Assembly (NCBI GenBank): GCA_965215355.1
Contig: CBDCDJ010000007.1
Location: 2,170,001-2,234,000, forward strand
Source: CBDCDJ01 sp965215355
Lineage (GTDB): Bacteria; Deinococcota; Deinococci; Deinococcales; Trueperaceae
Length of the DNA stretch: 64,000 bases
Direction: 5' to 3'
Shown: positions 1 through 8,729 of the stretch, one piece after another
Layout of the letters: each line of letters begins with the position of its first letter
Position numbering within the stretch: position 1 is the first letter of the stretch
The notes under the pieces: generated by a model
What the model saw: the letters and a program-made list of their open reading frames with translations, nothing else
Databases searched by the model: none
Told to the model about the DNA's origin: nothing
Translations under genes and position numbers: made by a program

Positions 1-2
1 GC

Positions 3-200
3 GACTTGCCCGGCGACCTCATAGGGCGCAGCAAGTACGACGCGCCCGACATCGACGGCACCGTCTTCGCCACGTCCGACGGCACGGTGAAAATCGGCGA
101 CGTCGTCAAGGTGAAAGTTTCAGAGGCCAGCGCCTACGACCTGCACGGCGAAGTAACCGCAACGCTTCCCTGGCGGCCCAACGTCCTCAGCTTGGTTTGA
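3..200 (+). CDS. rimO: RimO C-terminal end (ribosomal protein S12 methylthiotransferase), partial
   Basis: This is the last 65 codons of a gene that begins outside the window. The reading frame is open from the left edge and ends at the TGA at 198-200. The motif GRSKYDAPDIDG followed by a GDVVKVKV strand and an AYDLHGE ending is the usual C-terminal TRAM domain of RimO, the radical-SAM enzyme that methylthiolates an aspartate of ribosomal protein S12. The radical-SAM and N-terminal domains are not visible, so a MiaB-like relative cannot be fully excluded, but the APDIDG and YDLHGE blocks fit RimO better. It converges on the MFS gene on the other strand. Confidence 0.82.
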   Translation, partial: DLPGDLIGRSKYDAPDIDGTVFATSDGTVKIGDVVKVKVSEASAYDLHGEVTATLPWRPNVLSLV

Positions 201-315
201 GAAGACCATCCCTCGTCGTTAAGGCTTCGGCAGCCGAGCTGGCGCGTTTGAATTTGGAGTTGCAGGGGGGTGACAAAAACGGGCAAGCCAGAACTAGAGG
301 GGGCTCGAGCGGTTT

Positions 316-1512
316 TCACGCCCGCGCCGTCAGCGCCTCGTGCCTCATCAGATTCTCGTGAACGACGAACTGCAGCAGCGCTAACCCGAAAAACCACACC
401 CCGACGACGTTCAAACCCAAAGGTAGGGTGCTGAGCGAAATGAGCCAGGGCAGCGCCGCCGACCCCAGCGACGCTCCGGCGATTTGAAAGCCGATTGTAT
501 TGGCGCTGTGGCGCAGGCCGACGAGCCGCGGCGTCCGGTAGATGCCGGTCGGGTACACGGGCGCGAGCGACAAACCCATGACGGCTAAGCCGACGAGTCC
601 TGTCGAGGGCGTCGGGTTCCACCACAGCAGCGCCGCGCCCAAGACGGTGATGAAGGTGCTGACCCGCAGCAGCGTACCCGCCCCGAGCAAATCGCTCAGA
701 AAACCCAGCAGCACCCGCCCGACGGTGATGGCGGCAAAGTAAAGGCTGAGCCAAGCACCCACCCGCGCGGCGTCCAAGCCGCGCCCCTCGACGAAAAACG
801 TGCTGCTCAGTTGGCCCGCGCTCAGCGAGAGGCCGTTGTGGACGAAGTAAAGCGCGATGCCCAGCCACACGGCCAGCAGTCTGAGGCTGTCGGCGGCCGT
901 GGCTCGAGCTTGCGGTTCGCCGTCCGGGTCGTCCCCGTCCAGACGCCAAGCCTGCAAGGTAGCGCCGAACGTCAGCGTCACGCCGAGTTGCAAAACAGCG
1001 ATAATCCCGAAGCTCGTCTGCCAGGGGAGGTTGTGGCGCAGGGTAAAAAAAGTGACCAGCAGCGGCCCCAACGTCGCGCCGAGGCCGTAAAAGGCGTGGA
1101 GCCAGTTGACGCGGCTGGACAAGTAGCGGTGCGCCACAAAGGTGTTGACCCCGGTATTGAGCATCCCCATGCCCAGCCCGAGAACAAAGGTGGCCGCGAC
1201 CAGCGCCGCCCACGCGGGTGCAAACACGTAGCCGAGCAGCCCGAGCGTCATCAAAGCGCTGCCCACAAAACAGTGCCGCCCGACCCCGAAGCGGCTGATA
1301 AGGCGGCCGCTGTTGAAACTCGTCAGCAAGTTGGCGAACATGAGGACGGCCAGGAGCCATCCGAGGCCGTTAAGCGTTCGGCCGAACGCATCTTGCATCC
1401 GCAGCCAAGCGACGCCGAGCGCGGCCCCGGGCATCCCGTAGACGACGAAAGCGGCGTAGGCGAGCGGGAGGAGGTGGGCGGGTAGGGGAGGGGGTGCTCG
1501 AGTCTCCCTCAC
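316..1512 (-). CDS. MFS transporter, FucP/YbjJ-like
   Basis: A hydrophobic protein of about 398 residues with roughly twelve membrane segments and a short charged central loop (DGDDPDGEPQAR) separating two six-helix halves, as in the major facilitator superfamily. A GRLISRFGVGRH block after helix 2 is the family loop motif. The overall look (sugar-permease or YbjJ/FucP branch) is a guess and no substrate can be read. The GTG at 1512 overlaps the stop codon of the upstream small membrane protein (GTGA), suggesting translational coupling; in-frame GTG 1524 and TTG 1527 are alternative starts. Confidence 0.8.
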   Translation of the reverse strand: MRETRAPPPLPAHLLPLAYAAFVVYGMPGAALGVAWLRMQDAFGRTLNGLGWLLAVLMFANLLTSFNSGRLISRFGVGRHCFVGSALMTLGLLGYVFAPAWAALVAATFVLGLGMGMLNTGVNTFVAHRYLSSRVNWLHAFYGLGATLGPLLVTFFTLRHNLPWQTSFGIIAVLQLGVTLTFGATLQAWRLDGDDPDGEPQARATAADSLRLLAVWLGIALYFVHNGLSLSAGQLSSTFFVEGRGLDAARVGAWLSLYFAAITVGRVLLGFLSDLLGAGTLLRVSTFITVLGAALLWWNPTPSTGLVGLAVMGLSLAPVYPTGIYRTPRLVGLRHSANTIGFQIAGASLGSAALPWLISLSTLPLGLNVVGVWFFGLALLQFVVHENLMRHEALTARA

Positions 1513-1691
1513 TTCCCGGTCCACCAACTCACCAAAGCGATTAAGACGAGCAGCGTCACGCCTAAACCCAGCGACAGCACCGACACTACGAACTCGGCGC
1601 TGCCGCGCGGCACGGTGAAGACCAAAAAAAGCCCGGTGAGGGTCACGAACATGCCGAGCCGGAAAAAGAGTTTGAGGCCTTCAGGGGCCAT
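1509..1691 (-). CDS. small two-helix membrane protein, function unknown
   Basis: A 60-residue protein with two clear hydrophobic segments (about residues 11-26 and 33-56), a few charged residues at the N-terminus and a WWTGK tail. It starts at ATG 1691 and its stop overlaps the likely GTG start of the MFS gene, so the two are probably co-transcribed and translationally coupled. I do not recognise a family. It may be an accessory subunit of the transporter or simply a co-transcribed small membrane protein. Confidence 0.6.
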   Translation of the reverse strand: MAPEGLKLFFRLGMFVTLTGLFLVFTVPRGSAEFVVSVLSLGLGVTLLVLIALVSWWTGK

Positions 1692-1730
1692 AAGGTTTTA
1701 GTCCGAACAAGGGTTGCTTCGATGTAGAGT

Positions 1731-1932
1731 TGACAGGCTCAGCAACTCCAAATAATTCGGCAAGAGCCCCCCTTTTTAAGGGGGGTTGGGGGAATTTGCT
1801 TCTGTAAGAGCACTGTAGAGGTCGTCTCAGAAGCAAACCTCCCCTAGCCCCTCCTGTTAGGAGGGGGATAAAAGCCCCTTTTATAGCTTCACCATGAGGA
1901 TTTGCCTTCATCTAGACTTACTGTGACAGGCT
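1731..1932. mobile_element. MITE-like element, copy A, with 9-bp target duplication
   Basis: The element runs from 1740 to 1923. Its left end CAGCAACTC and its right end GACTTACTG are imperfect inverted repeats of the family termini CAGCAATTC/GAATTGCTG. It is flanked by identical 9-bp copies of TGACAGGCT at 1731-1739 and 1924-1932 (with CAG after both). The interior holds a CCCCCCTT/AAGGGGGG hairpin (1767-1785), a GCTTCTG ... CAGAAGC pair and a tract shared with copies near 8.6, 27.9 and 59.4 kb. No coding capacity. It sits exactly at the 3' end of the peptide ABC ATPase gene, whose stop codon begins at the last base of the right duplication. Confidence 0.72.
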
Positions 1933-2945
1933 CAGGTGCCATAGCGCTCTAAGCCGAACCCCCTCGTCAGCGGCAAGCAGGCGACCTCGGCGTCGCTTCT
2001 CGTTTCCGGGACGCTTTCCAGCGGCGGCACTTCAGCGTCGCACAGGCCCGGCACGAACCAGGGACAGCGCGGGTGAAAGGTGCAGCCCGGCGGCAGTTCG
2101 GTGAGTCGCGGAATGTCCTCGCTGCGCAGTTCGATGTGCTCTTTCTGGCGGGTGCGGTCCGGGTCGGGCTCGGGGATGGCGGACAGCAGGGTGCGCGTGT
2201 AGGGGTGCTGCGGGCGCTGCGTGACGTTCGGGGTGCTGCCGATTTCGACGACGCGGCCCAGGTACATCACCGCGATGCGCCCGCCCCAGGCGAAGTATTT
2301 GGCTAGGGCTAAGTCGTGGCTGATAAAGACGATGGTGACCTTGAAGGTTTCGCGCATGTCCATGAGCATGTTCAGAATCGAGATGCGAATCGACACGTCC
2401 ACCATGCTCACCGCCTCGTCCGCGACGATGACGCTCGGGTTGGTGGTGAGCGCCCTCGCAATCGAGACGCGCTGCCGCTGCCCGCCCGACAGCTCGTGCG
2501 GGTGTTTGTCGATAATGTCTTGCACAGGCGTCAAGCCGACGACGGTCAGCAACTCCTCCACCCGCGCCCGCGCCCCACTTCGCCCCCGCACGAGCTTGTG
2601 GCGGTAGAGCGGAAACGCCAGAATATCGAAAATGCTGTGCGTCGGGTTCAGGGAGGCGTAGGGGTCCTGGTGGATAATCTGCACGCTGCGGCGGTAGTGC
2701 CGGTAGGCCGCGCCCTTGAGGGTGGCAACATCCTGGCCCTCGAAGAGGACGCGGCCACTCGAGGGCTTCAACAGCCCCGCCAAAATCTTGCCGCTCGTCG
2801 TCTTGCCGCAGCCCGACTCGCCCACGAGACATAAAAACTCCAAAGGGTTGACCCGCAAACTGATGTCTTGCAGCACCGGGATAGCGGTGCGCCCTTTTTT
2901 GAACGAGCGGCTCACCCGGTCGAAGGCGAGGACGGGTTCGCTCAT
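1932..2945 (-). CDS. oligopeptide/dipeptide ABC transporter ATPase (OppF-type)
   Basis: A 337-residue ABC ATPase with Walker A GESGCGKTT, Q-loop HQDPYASLNP, signature LSGGQRQRVSIARAL, Walker B VIVADEA and the switch histidine in FISHD. The C-terminal oligo_HPY extension has PGCTFHPRCPW and a later Cys, as in OppF/DppF proteins that may carry an Fe-S site. The start at ATG 2945 is preferred over the upstream Met codon because family homology begins there and a GAAAGAGA ribosome site precedes it. It lies 10 bp downstream of the second ATPase, in a minus-strand operon with two permeases and a binding protein. Walker B has DEAVSM rather than DEPTSA, a mild variation. Confidence 0.92.
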   Translation of the reverse strand: MSEPVLAFDRVSRSFKKGRTAIPVLQDISLRVNPLEFLCLVGESGCGKTTSGKILAGLLKPSSGRVLFEGQDVATLKGAAYRHYRRSVQIIHQDPYASLNPTHSIFDILAFPLYRHKLVRGRSGARARVEELLTVVGLTPVQDIIDKHPHELSGGQRQRVSIARALTTNPSVIVADEAVSMVDVSIRISILNMLMDMRETFKVTIVFISHDLALAKYFAWGGRIAVMYLGRVVEIGSTPNVTQRPQHPYTRTLLSAIPEPDPDRTRQKEHIELRSEDIPRLTELPPGCTFHPRCPWFVPGLCDAEVPPLESVPETRSDAEVACLPLTRGFGLERYGT

Positions 2946-2955
2946 AGTGTCTCTT

Positions 2956-3987
2956 TCACAGCGCTTTCTCCCACAAGTCGGCTCGAGCCTCCACAACCTT
3001 ATCCGTGTGCCAGCAGGCGGCGAGGTGGCCGGGGGCGTGTTCAGCGAGCGGCGGCGCTTCCTCTTGACACTTTTCAGTGGCGAAGGGGCAGCGCGGGTGA
3101 AACTTGCAGCCGGGCGGCGGCTGAATCAGGTCGGGCGGGTTGCCGCGGATGCTGGTGAGTTCCTCGCGCCCCCCGCTTAAGCGCGGCACCGAGCGCAGCA
3201 GGCCGAGGGTGTAGGGGTGCAGCGGCGCGTAAAAAAGGTCGTCCACCGTCCCCTGCTCGACGATTTCGCCCGCGTACATCGTCGCCACCCGGTCGGCCAT
3301 CTCGGCGGCCAGCGCGAGGTCGTGACTGATAAAGACGATGCTGAAGCCGAGCCGCGTTTGCATCTCGTTGAGCACGTCGATAATGGCGCGCTGCGTGAGG
3401 ATGTCGAGGGCGGTGGTCGGCTCGTCCAAAATCACGACCGTCGGGTCGAGCAGCACGCCGAGCGCGAGCAGTGCCCGCTGCTTCATGCCGCCCGAGAGTT
3501 CGTGCGGGTAAGCGTCGTAAACGCGGTCGGGGTCCAGGCGAACGAGTTTGAAGAGTTCCAGGGTGCGCTCCCGAATCCACCTGGCGTCGCTGTGGCCGTG
3601 GGCTCGAGCCGTGTCCGCAAACTGGTCGCGCACTCTCAAAACCGGGTTGAAGGCGTTCTGCGCCCCCTGAAACACCATCGCGCAGTCCTGCCAGCGAAAA
3701 CGCCGCACGGCGCGTTCGGACAGCTCGAGCACGTTGCGCGTCACGCCGTCGCGCGTGTAGAGCACCTCCCCGTTTGTCACCGCCGCGTTTTTGCTCAACA
3801 TCTGGATAAACGACAGCGCCAGCGTCGTCTTGCCCGACCCCGACTCACCGATGAGGGCTAAAGCCTCCCCCGGGTACAGGTCGAACGAGACCTTGTTGAC
3901 CGCGCGCACCTGGCCGCGTTTCGCCGCGTACGCCACCGACACGTCGCGGACGCTGAGGACGGGGGCGTTGGTGGGCGTTTCGCTCAT
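2956..3987 (-). CDS. oligopeptide/dipeptide ABC transporter ATPase (OppD-type)
   Basis: A 343-residue ABC ATPase with Walker A GESGSGKTT, Q-loop FQGAQNAFNP, signature LSGGMKQRALLALG, Walker B VVILDEPTTALD and FISHD switch. The signature LSGGMKQR and the C-terminal PPPGCKFHPRCPFATEKC Cys cluster are typical of OppD/DppD. It pairs with the adjacent OppF-type protein as the cytoplasmic ATPase heterodimer energising peptide import through the two permeases encoded just upstream. An intergenic hairpin at 4017-4036 separates it from the permease gene. Confidence 0.92.
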   Translation of the reverse strand: MSETPTNAPVLSVRDVSVAYAAKRGQVRAVNKVSFDLYPGEALALIGESGSGKTTLALSFIQMLSKNAAVTNGEVLYTRDGVTRNVLELSERAVRRFRWQDCAMVFQGAQNAFNPVLRVRDQFADTARAHGHSDARWIRERTLELFKLVRLDPDRVYDAYPHELSGGMKQRALLALGVLLDPTVVILDEPTTALDILTQRAIIDVLNEMQTRLGFSIVFISHDLALAAEMADRVATMYAGEIVEQGTVDDLFYAPLHPYTLGLLRSVPRLSGGREELTSIRGNPPDLIQPPPGCKFHPRCPFATEKCQEEAPPLAEHAPGHLAACWHTDKVVEARADLWEKAL

Positions 3988-3999
3988 AACGAACCTCGG

Positions 4000-4045
4000 C
4001 GCGGAAATCCTCCCGACCCCCCTTTTTCAAGGGGGGCTGTCCAGC
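4000..4045. repeat. hairpin, truncated relative of the MITE-like family
   Basis: Between the OppC-type permease and the OppD-type ATPase, CCCCCCTT (4017-4024) and AAGGGGGG (4029-4036) form an 8-bp stem with a TTTC loop. On the minus strand the stretch after the hairpin (GGTCGGGAGGATTT) aligns with the same part of MITE copy A (GGTTGGGGGAATTT). Terminal repeats and a target duplication are missing, so it is at most a fragment. In the mRNA it may reduce downstream transcription or protect ends; that role is only inferred. Confidence 0.45.
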
Positions 4046-4066
4046 GCAGCGTCGACAGGGGGGTCA

Positions 4067-5290
4067 TCACACCCCCCGCAAGCGCGGGTTGAAGACTTCC
4101 TCGAGGGCGTTGGCGAACATCACCAGACTCACCTGAAAGGCGGCGATGGCGAGGACCGGCGACAGCACCATCAGCGCGCTGTCGGGGCTGAACAGGGTGC
4201 CGCGGGTGCGCCCGAAGTAGAGCATCACGCCCCAGGAATAATCGTTGATGGGGGCCATGCCGAGAAAGATAAGCCCGATTTGCGCGTACATCGCCTCGAT
4301 CATCGACAGCACCAAACTCACCAGCACGAAGCTGATCATGTTCGGCAAAATCTCGCGCAGGATGATGTGCGGCGTGCCCAGGTCGAGCGCCACGGCCGCC
4401 TCGACGTAGTCGCGTTCGCGCAGGCTCAAGACCTGCGCGCGAATCGCCCGCATCAGGGCGGGCCAGGCCAGCGCGCCGATGAGCACCGCGAGTAAAACGA
4501 AGTTTTTCAGCGTGAACAGCGCCGCCAGCACCACCAGGAGCGGAAAGCGCGGAATGACCAGAATGAAGTTGGCAAAGGCCGTCAACACGCGGTCGAGCGC
4601 GCCGCCCACCAAGGCCGCCAGCGCGCCGAGCAACACCGCGATGCTGGTCGAAATCGCGCCCGCCAACAGCGCCGTGAAAATGAGCGTGCGCCCACCGTTG
4701 ATGACGTGGCTCAAGATGTCGCGCCCCTGAGTATCGGTGCCGAGGAGGTGGCGCGGGCCGACACCCGGATTGGCGACGGCGAGGTCGCCGAAGGTGTCCA
4801 GGTAACGCGGGTCGGTGGGTTCGGTGACGTACTTTTGGACGAGCGGCGAGAACAGCACGAGCGCGTCGAGGTCGCCTTTTTGAAGGTCCTCGAGCCCCGC
4901 CACCACGCCCCGCCCACTGCGCCAGCGCACCGTTTCGACGTTCAAGCTGTCCGCGTAGGGCCGCACCAGGTCGGGGCCGCCGGACTTGTCGACCACGCCG
5001 ACCGTTCGACCCTCGAGGTCTCCAAAGGAAGTCAAGGTGTCCGCGTCCGCCGCTCGAGTCACGATTTGCAAACGTGACCCCGGCGGCGCGTTGATGGCGT
5101 CGAGCTTGACCTGGTTGTCGAACGGCACGAGCGCCTGCCCGACGGTGATGAGGAAAATGTAAAAGCCGAGCCCGCCGAGCCCGATGAGTCCGGCCCTCGT
5201 TTTCGAGAGCGCTCCGAAAAAGCGTCCGAACCGTCCCCAAACCGCGCCGATGGGGTTGGCGCGGGGTAAAACTTGCGCGCGCTCAATCAC
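4067..5290 (-). CDS. peptide ABC transporter permease (OppC/DppC-type) with an SBP-like insert
   Basis: A 407-residue inner-membrane permease. After the first membrane helix (about 35-55) comes a block of about 100 residues (72-172) not expected in DppC/OppC; the usual HLLGTDTQGRDILSHVI motif resumes at 181 and the EAA loop (YVEAAVALDLG, then LPN) and remaining helices follow. The insert contains DLEGRTVGVV, an acidic and basic stretch and LEDLQKGDLDALVLFSPLV, which is the pattern of one lobe of a family-3 periplasmic solute-binding protein. It starts at GTG 5290. It would pair with the OppB-type permease 22 bp upstream. The insert should lie outside the membrane. Confidence 0.88.
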   Translation of the reverse strand: MIERAQVLPRANPIGAVWGRFGRFFGALSKTRAGLIGLGGLGFYIFLITVGQALVPFDNQVKLDAINAPPGSRLQIVTRAADADTLTSFGDLEGRTVGVVDKSGGPDLVRPYADSLNVETVRWRSGRGVVAGLEDLQKGDLDALVLFSPLVQKYVTEPTDPRYLDTFGDLAVANPGVGPRHLLGTDTQGRDILSHVINGGRTLIFTALLAGAISTSIAVLLGALAALVGGALDRVLTAFANFILVIPRFPLLVVLAALFTLKNFVLLAVLIGALAWPALMRAIRAQVLSLRERDYVEAAVALDLGTPHIILREILPNMISFVLVSLVLSMIEAMYAQIGLIFLGMAPINDYSWGVMLYFGRTRGTLFSPDSALMVLSPVLAIAAFQVSLVMFANALEEVFNPRLRGV

Positions 5291-5312
5291 GTCTCAACCA
5301 TCGCTTTAACCC

Positions 5313-6392
5313 TCACTTTTCACCCGTCACGCGCACGCGCGGGTCGAGGCGGCTGTAGAGAAGGTCGGCCAACACGTTCGACAGCACCACCGAAATCGTG
5401 ATGATGAGAAACACGCCCTGCATCGAGGTGTAGTCGCGCTGCGAAATCGACCAGAACAAAAAGCTGCCGATGCCCTTGTAGACGAACAACTCTTCGATGA
5501 TGATGCTCCCGCCGATGACGAAGCCGATGCTGATGGCGAACAGCGTAAAAAGGGGCAGCGCCGCGTTGCGCCCGACGTAGCTCGTGATGACGCGGTGCCG
5601 CGGCAGGCCCCGCGCCTCGGCGATGGTCACGTAGTCCTCGCCGAGCACCCCGGTCGTCGAACTGCGCATCGACAGCGTCCAGTTGCCGACCGTGCCGATG
5701 ACGTAGGTCAATACCGGCAGCGCGGCGTGGGCGAGCACGCTCAAAATAAAGGGCAGCGTCAAGCCCGGTTGCAGCCGGGGGTCGTAGGTGCCGCGCAAAC
5801 TCCCGATGTTGAACCAGCCCAACTGCACGCCGAAAATAATCAAAATAAGCAGTCCCCAAATATATTCCGGCACCGCGCCCAGGATGCTCGCCAGCAAAGA
5901 AACGGCCGTGTCGAGCGGCGAGTTGCGGTAGTAAGCGGCGAGCATCCCCAGCGTCATGCCCAGCACGAAACTGATTAAGAGGCCCAAGCCCACACAAAAG
6001 AGCGTCCAGGGCAAAAACCGCAAAATCTGGTCGATGACTTGCGTGCCGGTCGAGGTGATGGACTGGCCCAGGTCGCCCTGCAGGAGTTGGCCCATGTAGG
6101 CGAGGTACTGGCTGAACAAGTTGGCGTCCGGGTCGAAGGCAAACTGCGAAGCGGCGCGGTTGAAGGCCTCCTGGTAGCTCATGTTTTGCTGGTTGATGAG
6201 GTAGTCGATGTACACGTCTACGGGGTTGCCCGGCATGAGTCGCACCAGGAAAAAGGTAAAGGTGACGACCGCCCAAATCGTCAGCAGCGACTGCAGCAGC
6301 GTGCGGACGTAAAAGTTGCCGTAGAGCCGCGCCAGTGGAGACGGGGCGTCGGCTTCGGCGGGGGGTGCGGTCAGGTCCCTCGAGGCTTGCAT
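5313..6392 (-). CDS. peptide ABC transporter permease (OppB/DppB-type)
   Basis: A 359-residue membrane protein with the OppB/DppB layout: a first helix (about 31-52) ending in LVRLMPGNPVD, an extracytoplasmic loop of about 70 residues, then five helices with the EAA motif DYVTIAEARGLPRHRVITSYVGRN. The GGSIIIEELFVYKGIGSF motif before the last helices is conserved in the family. It starts at ATG 6392, downstream of the binding-protein gene and upstream of the OppC-type partner. Peptide or nickel/other oligo-ligand specificity cannot be told from the permease; the neighbouring metallopeptidase makes peptides reasonable. Confidence 0.9.
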   Translation of the reverse strand: MQASRDLTAPPAEADAPSPLARLYGNFYVRTLLQSLLTIWAVVTFTFFLVRLMPGNPVDVYIDYLINQQNMSYQEAFNRAASQFAFDPDANLFSQYLAYMGQLLQGDLGQSITSTGTQVIDQILRFLPWTLFCVGLGLLISFVLGMTLGMLAAYYRNSPLDTAVSLLASILGAVPEYIWGLLILIIFGVQLGWFNIGSLRGTYDPRLQPGLTLPFILSVLAHAALPVLTYVIGTVGNWTLSMRSSTTGVLGEDYVTIAEARGLPRHRVITSYVGRNAALPLFTLFAISIGFVIGGSIIIEELFVYKGIGSFLFWSISQRDYTSMQGVFLIITISVVLSNVLADLLYSRLDPRVRVTGEK

Positions 6393-6493
6393 AAAACGTC
6401 ACCCTTCACAAAACGATGTCGCGTGTAGGGGCGGGTTTAAAACCCGCCCCTACTACGGGTTGAATGGCAAACGTCGTTTACCGGGTCGAAATC

Positions 6494-8224
6494 CTAATTG
6501 ACCGGCCCGATTTGGCCGGTCAGGATGAGGTAGGGCATAAAGTGGTCGGCGTTGCCCGCGTTGTTGTAGATGGGGTCGTCACCAGCGGGAGCGTCCAAAA
6601 AGGTGCGGTTGAGCGGGTTGTTGCCGTAGCGTTCCCAGAGCGGGATGGCGGGCAGCAGTTCGTTGAACGACACGGCGAGCTGTTCGATGAGCCCGGCCTG
6701 CTCTTCGGCGTCGAGACCCTGGCTCGAGGCAATCGTCGTCTCTAACACGTCCAAGTCGCCGCCCGAATAGCTCACGTTGGTGTCGAAGCGCATCCCGCCG
6801 CCGACGCCCTCACCGGCGAGTTCGCCCTGGCCGTTGTAGCGCTGGTAGGGTTGCAGGTAGCTCTGGTAAGGAAACGGGTTGGCGATGCCCCAGTTGCGAA
6901 TGGCGAGTTCGAAGTTGCCGTCGTAAACCTCTTGCTGCTGCTGCTGGAACTGCACGCCGCGCGCGGTGATGTCGAAGCCGAAATCGTTCAGGGCCTGCGC
7001 GGCGTTTTCAGCGGCCGCCGCCCAGTCGGCGAATTCGGCCGGGAAGATGAGTTCGAAGGCCATGCGGTTGCCGTCCGCGTCCGTCCAAACTCCGTCGGAA
7101 CCCTTGGTGAAGCCGAGGTCTTCCAGCATCGAAGCGGCCAGTTCGGGGTCGTAGTCGTAGGTCTCGAGCCCGTCCAAAGTGTCTTCGGACAGGTAAAGCG
7201 GCAGCAGGTTGTCGCTCAAACCGGCCATGTACTCGACCGCCACACCCGACTCGCCCAAAGACACGAAACCGTTCTCCTCGCGGTCGATGGCGTGGGCGAG
7301 CGCCTTGCGCACCTGGGGGTCGGCGAAGGGTTCGACCGTGTAGTTGAAGTACAGGGCGGGGCCGCTGTAGCTCGGGCCGCGGACGATGTCGAGTCCGGCG
7401 TCGACAAACGCCGCCTCGGTCGCGGGCGGAAAGCCGTAGGTGCCGTACCACAGGTCGCCACTCGTCACCAGCGGCGTGACCGCTTCGGTTTCACCGTTCC
7501 AGAGGACGACGTTGTCGAAGCGAACCGTGTCGGCGTTCAGGCCGCCGTCGTTCTTGACGAGTCGCACCTGTGCATCGCTGACGTTTTCGCTCAAGAGTTG
7601 GTAAGGGCCTATCGCGACGTACTGCTCGGGCCGGAACTCGGTGAGTTCGGTGAGCAGGTCGTCGAAGGCCGCGTCGCCGCTCGCCACACCCTCGTCTACA
7701 AGCGTGGCGGCGCGCTGGGCGATGTCGCCGTAAACGCTGTTCGGGCGGATGTACTGGGTCAAAATCTCCCGTTGGGCGGCGAACGACGGCGTGGACAGGT
7801 TGAACTTCACCGTGCGGTCGTCGACCTTCTCGACACTGTCGAGCGAGTCCCACACCGTAAAGTTGAGCAGGTAGCCGACGTTGAAGGTGGTGACGACGTC
7901 GTCGGCCGTCAGCGGCGTGCCGTCGCTCCAGGTGAGGCCGTCTTTGAGCGTGACCACGTAGTTGTTGTCTTCGTCGAAGTCGAAAGACTCCGCGAGCATG
8001 GGCTCGTACTCGCCCGCCGACCAGACGTAGGTCGCTAAAGACGGCTCCATCAGGTTCTGATAAGGGCCCAAGATGATGCCCCCGACCGAAAAGCTGTTGA
8101 AGTGCCCGTCGGGCGGCAGCTGGTAGGGCCAGCCGCCGTAAAAAGTCGAGCCGTCTTGCGCCAGGCCGACGGCGAACAGGCTCAGCGCCAGTGAAGCGAG
8201 CAGAGTGGACAGTCTTTTGCGCAT
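6494..8224 (-). CDS. ABC transporter substrate-binding protein, family 5 (peptide type)
   Basis: A 576-residue exported binding protein. The start at ATG 8224 follows a strong GGGAGGAAA ribosome site and yields a signal peptide (MRKRLSTLLASLALSLFAVG, cleavage after LAQ). LKDGLTWSDGTPLTADDVV is the hallmark of SBP_bac_5 proteins, and VRKALAHAIDRE further on is the second conserved block of the family. It lacks a lipobox, so it should be periplasmic or held in another way. It is the first gene of the minus-strand transporter operon, followed at 100 bp by the OppB-type permease. The upstream Met codons in the frame have no family homology. Confidence 0.9.
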   Translation of the reverse strand: MRKRLSTLLASLALSLFAVGLAQDGSTFYGGWPYQLPPDGHFNSFSVGGIILGPYQNLMEPSLATYVWSAGEYEPMLAESFDFDEDNNYVVTLKDGLTWSDGTPLTADDVVTTFNVGYLLNFTVWDSLDSVEKVDDRTVKFNLSTPSFAAQREILTQYIRPNSVYGDIAQRAATLVDEGVASGDAAFDDLLTELTEFRPEQYVAIGPYQLLSENVSDAQVRLVKNDGGLNADTVRFDNVVLWNGETEAVTPLVTSGDLWYGTYGFPPATEAAFVDAGLDIVRGPSYSGPALYFNYTVEPFADPQVRKALAHAIDREENGFVSLGESGVAVEYMAGLSDNLLPLYLSEDTLDGLETYDYDPELAASMLEDLGFTKGSDGVWTDADGNRMAFELIFPAEFADWAAAAENAAQALNDFGFDITARGVQFQQQQQEVYDGNFELAIRNWGIANPFPYQSYLQPYQRYNGQGELAGEGVGGGMRFDTNVSYSGGDLDVLETTIASSQGLDAEEQAGLIEQLAVSFNELLPAIPLWERYGNNPLNRTFLDAPAGDDPIYNNAGNADHFMPYLILTGQIGPVN

Positions 8225-8729
8225 CGAATTTCCTCCCATAAAAGTGAACGCTTCGAGAACCGGTATCTCACTTGAGCACAGCCCCCGGTTACACCTAAAC
8301 GACTCGAGTCTATAGAACCTCCTCGCCTGACAAACGGTGATGTAAGAGCAGCATACCAGTCTGTAACCACTCGAGGGCAAGGCTTCGGCCGAACGATGAA
8401 GAGGTTGTAGAAAAAGTGCGCTGAAACGGCGTTTGGAGGCGGTTCACAAGCTCGAGCCAGACGATTTCCAGATGAGAAGGAGTTCCTCTGGACAAGGGAT
8501 TTGCTTCTGTAAGAGCACCAGACCTCTTGCACAAGTCCAAAGATTTGCGACGCGAATGAGCTTTACAGCTGCTTAGTTGCTACCCGTCAAGAGACGTCTA
8601 CTGTAGAGGTCGTCAGAAGCAAACCTCCCCTAGCCCCTCCTGTTGGGAGGACTTCAGCTTCTACGGAATTGCTTGCGGAACCGCTGTTTGGAACCGGTCT
8701 GGCTGTGTTCAGTCAAGTATCCTGTAGCC
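8225..8729. other. 505-bp divergent intergenic region
   Basis: The region separates the binding-protein gene (minus) from the M81 peptidase gene (plus) and must contain both promoters. I see three CTCGAG sites and the MITE-like copy B (about 8470-8674), so the peptidase promoter may lie inside or just right of that repeat. No convincing sigma-70 pair, tRNA or additional gene was found. Confidence 0.5.
8470..8674. mobile_element. MITE-like element, copy B, degenerate and enlarged
   Basis: Sequence shared with copies A, C and D: TTTCCAGATGAG on the left, GCTTCTGTAAGAGCAC, then after an extra stretch of about 83 bp (8519-8601) TGTAGAGGTCGTC and CAGAAGCAAACCTCCCCTAG, ending in GGAATTGCTT. In copy A the two inner blocks are directly joined, so copy B has gained the 83-bp stretch, which begins CAGACCTCTTGCACAAG. 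Terminal repeats are imperfect and I could not assign a target duplication, so boundaries are approximate. Confidence 0.55.

Noticed and set aside
134..1360. 408-codon frame antisense to the MFS gene
   Set aside because: Arg/Ala-rich low-quality translation with no family motif; it is the GC-rich shadow of the real membrane-protein gene.
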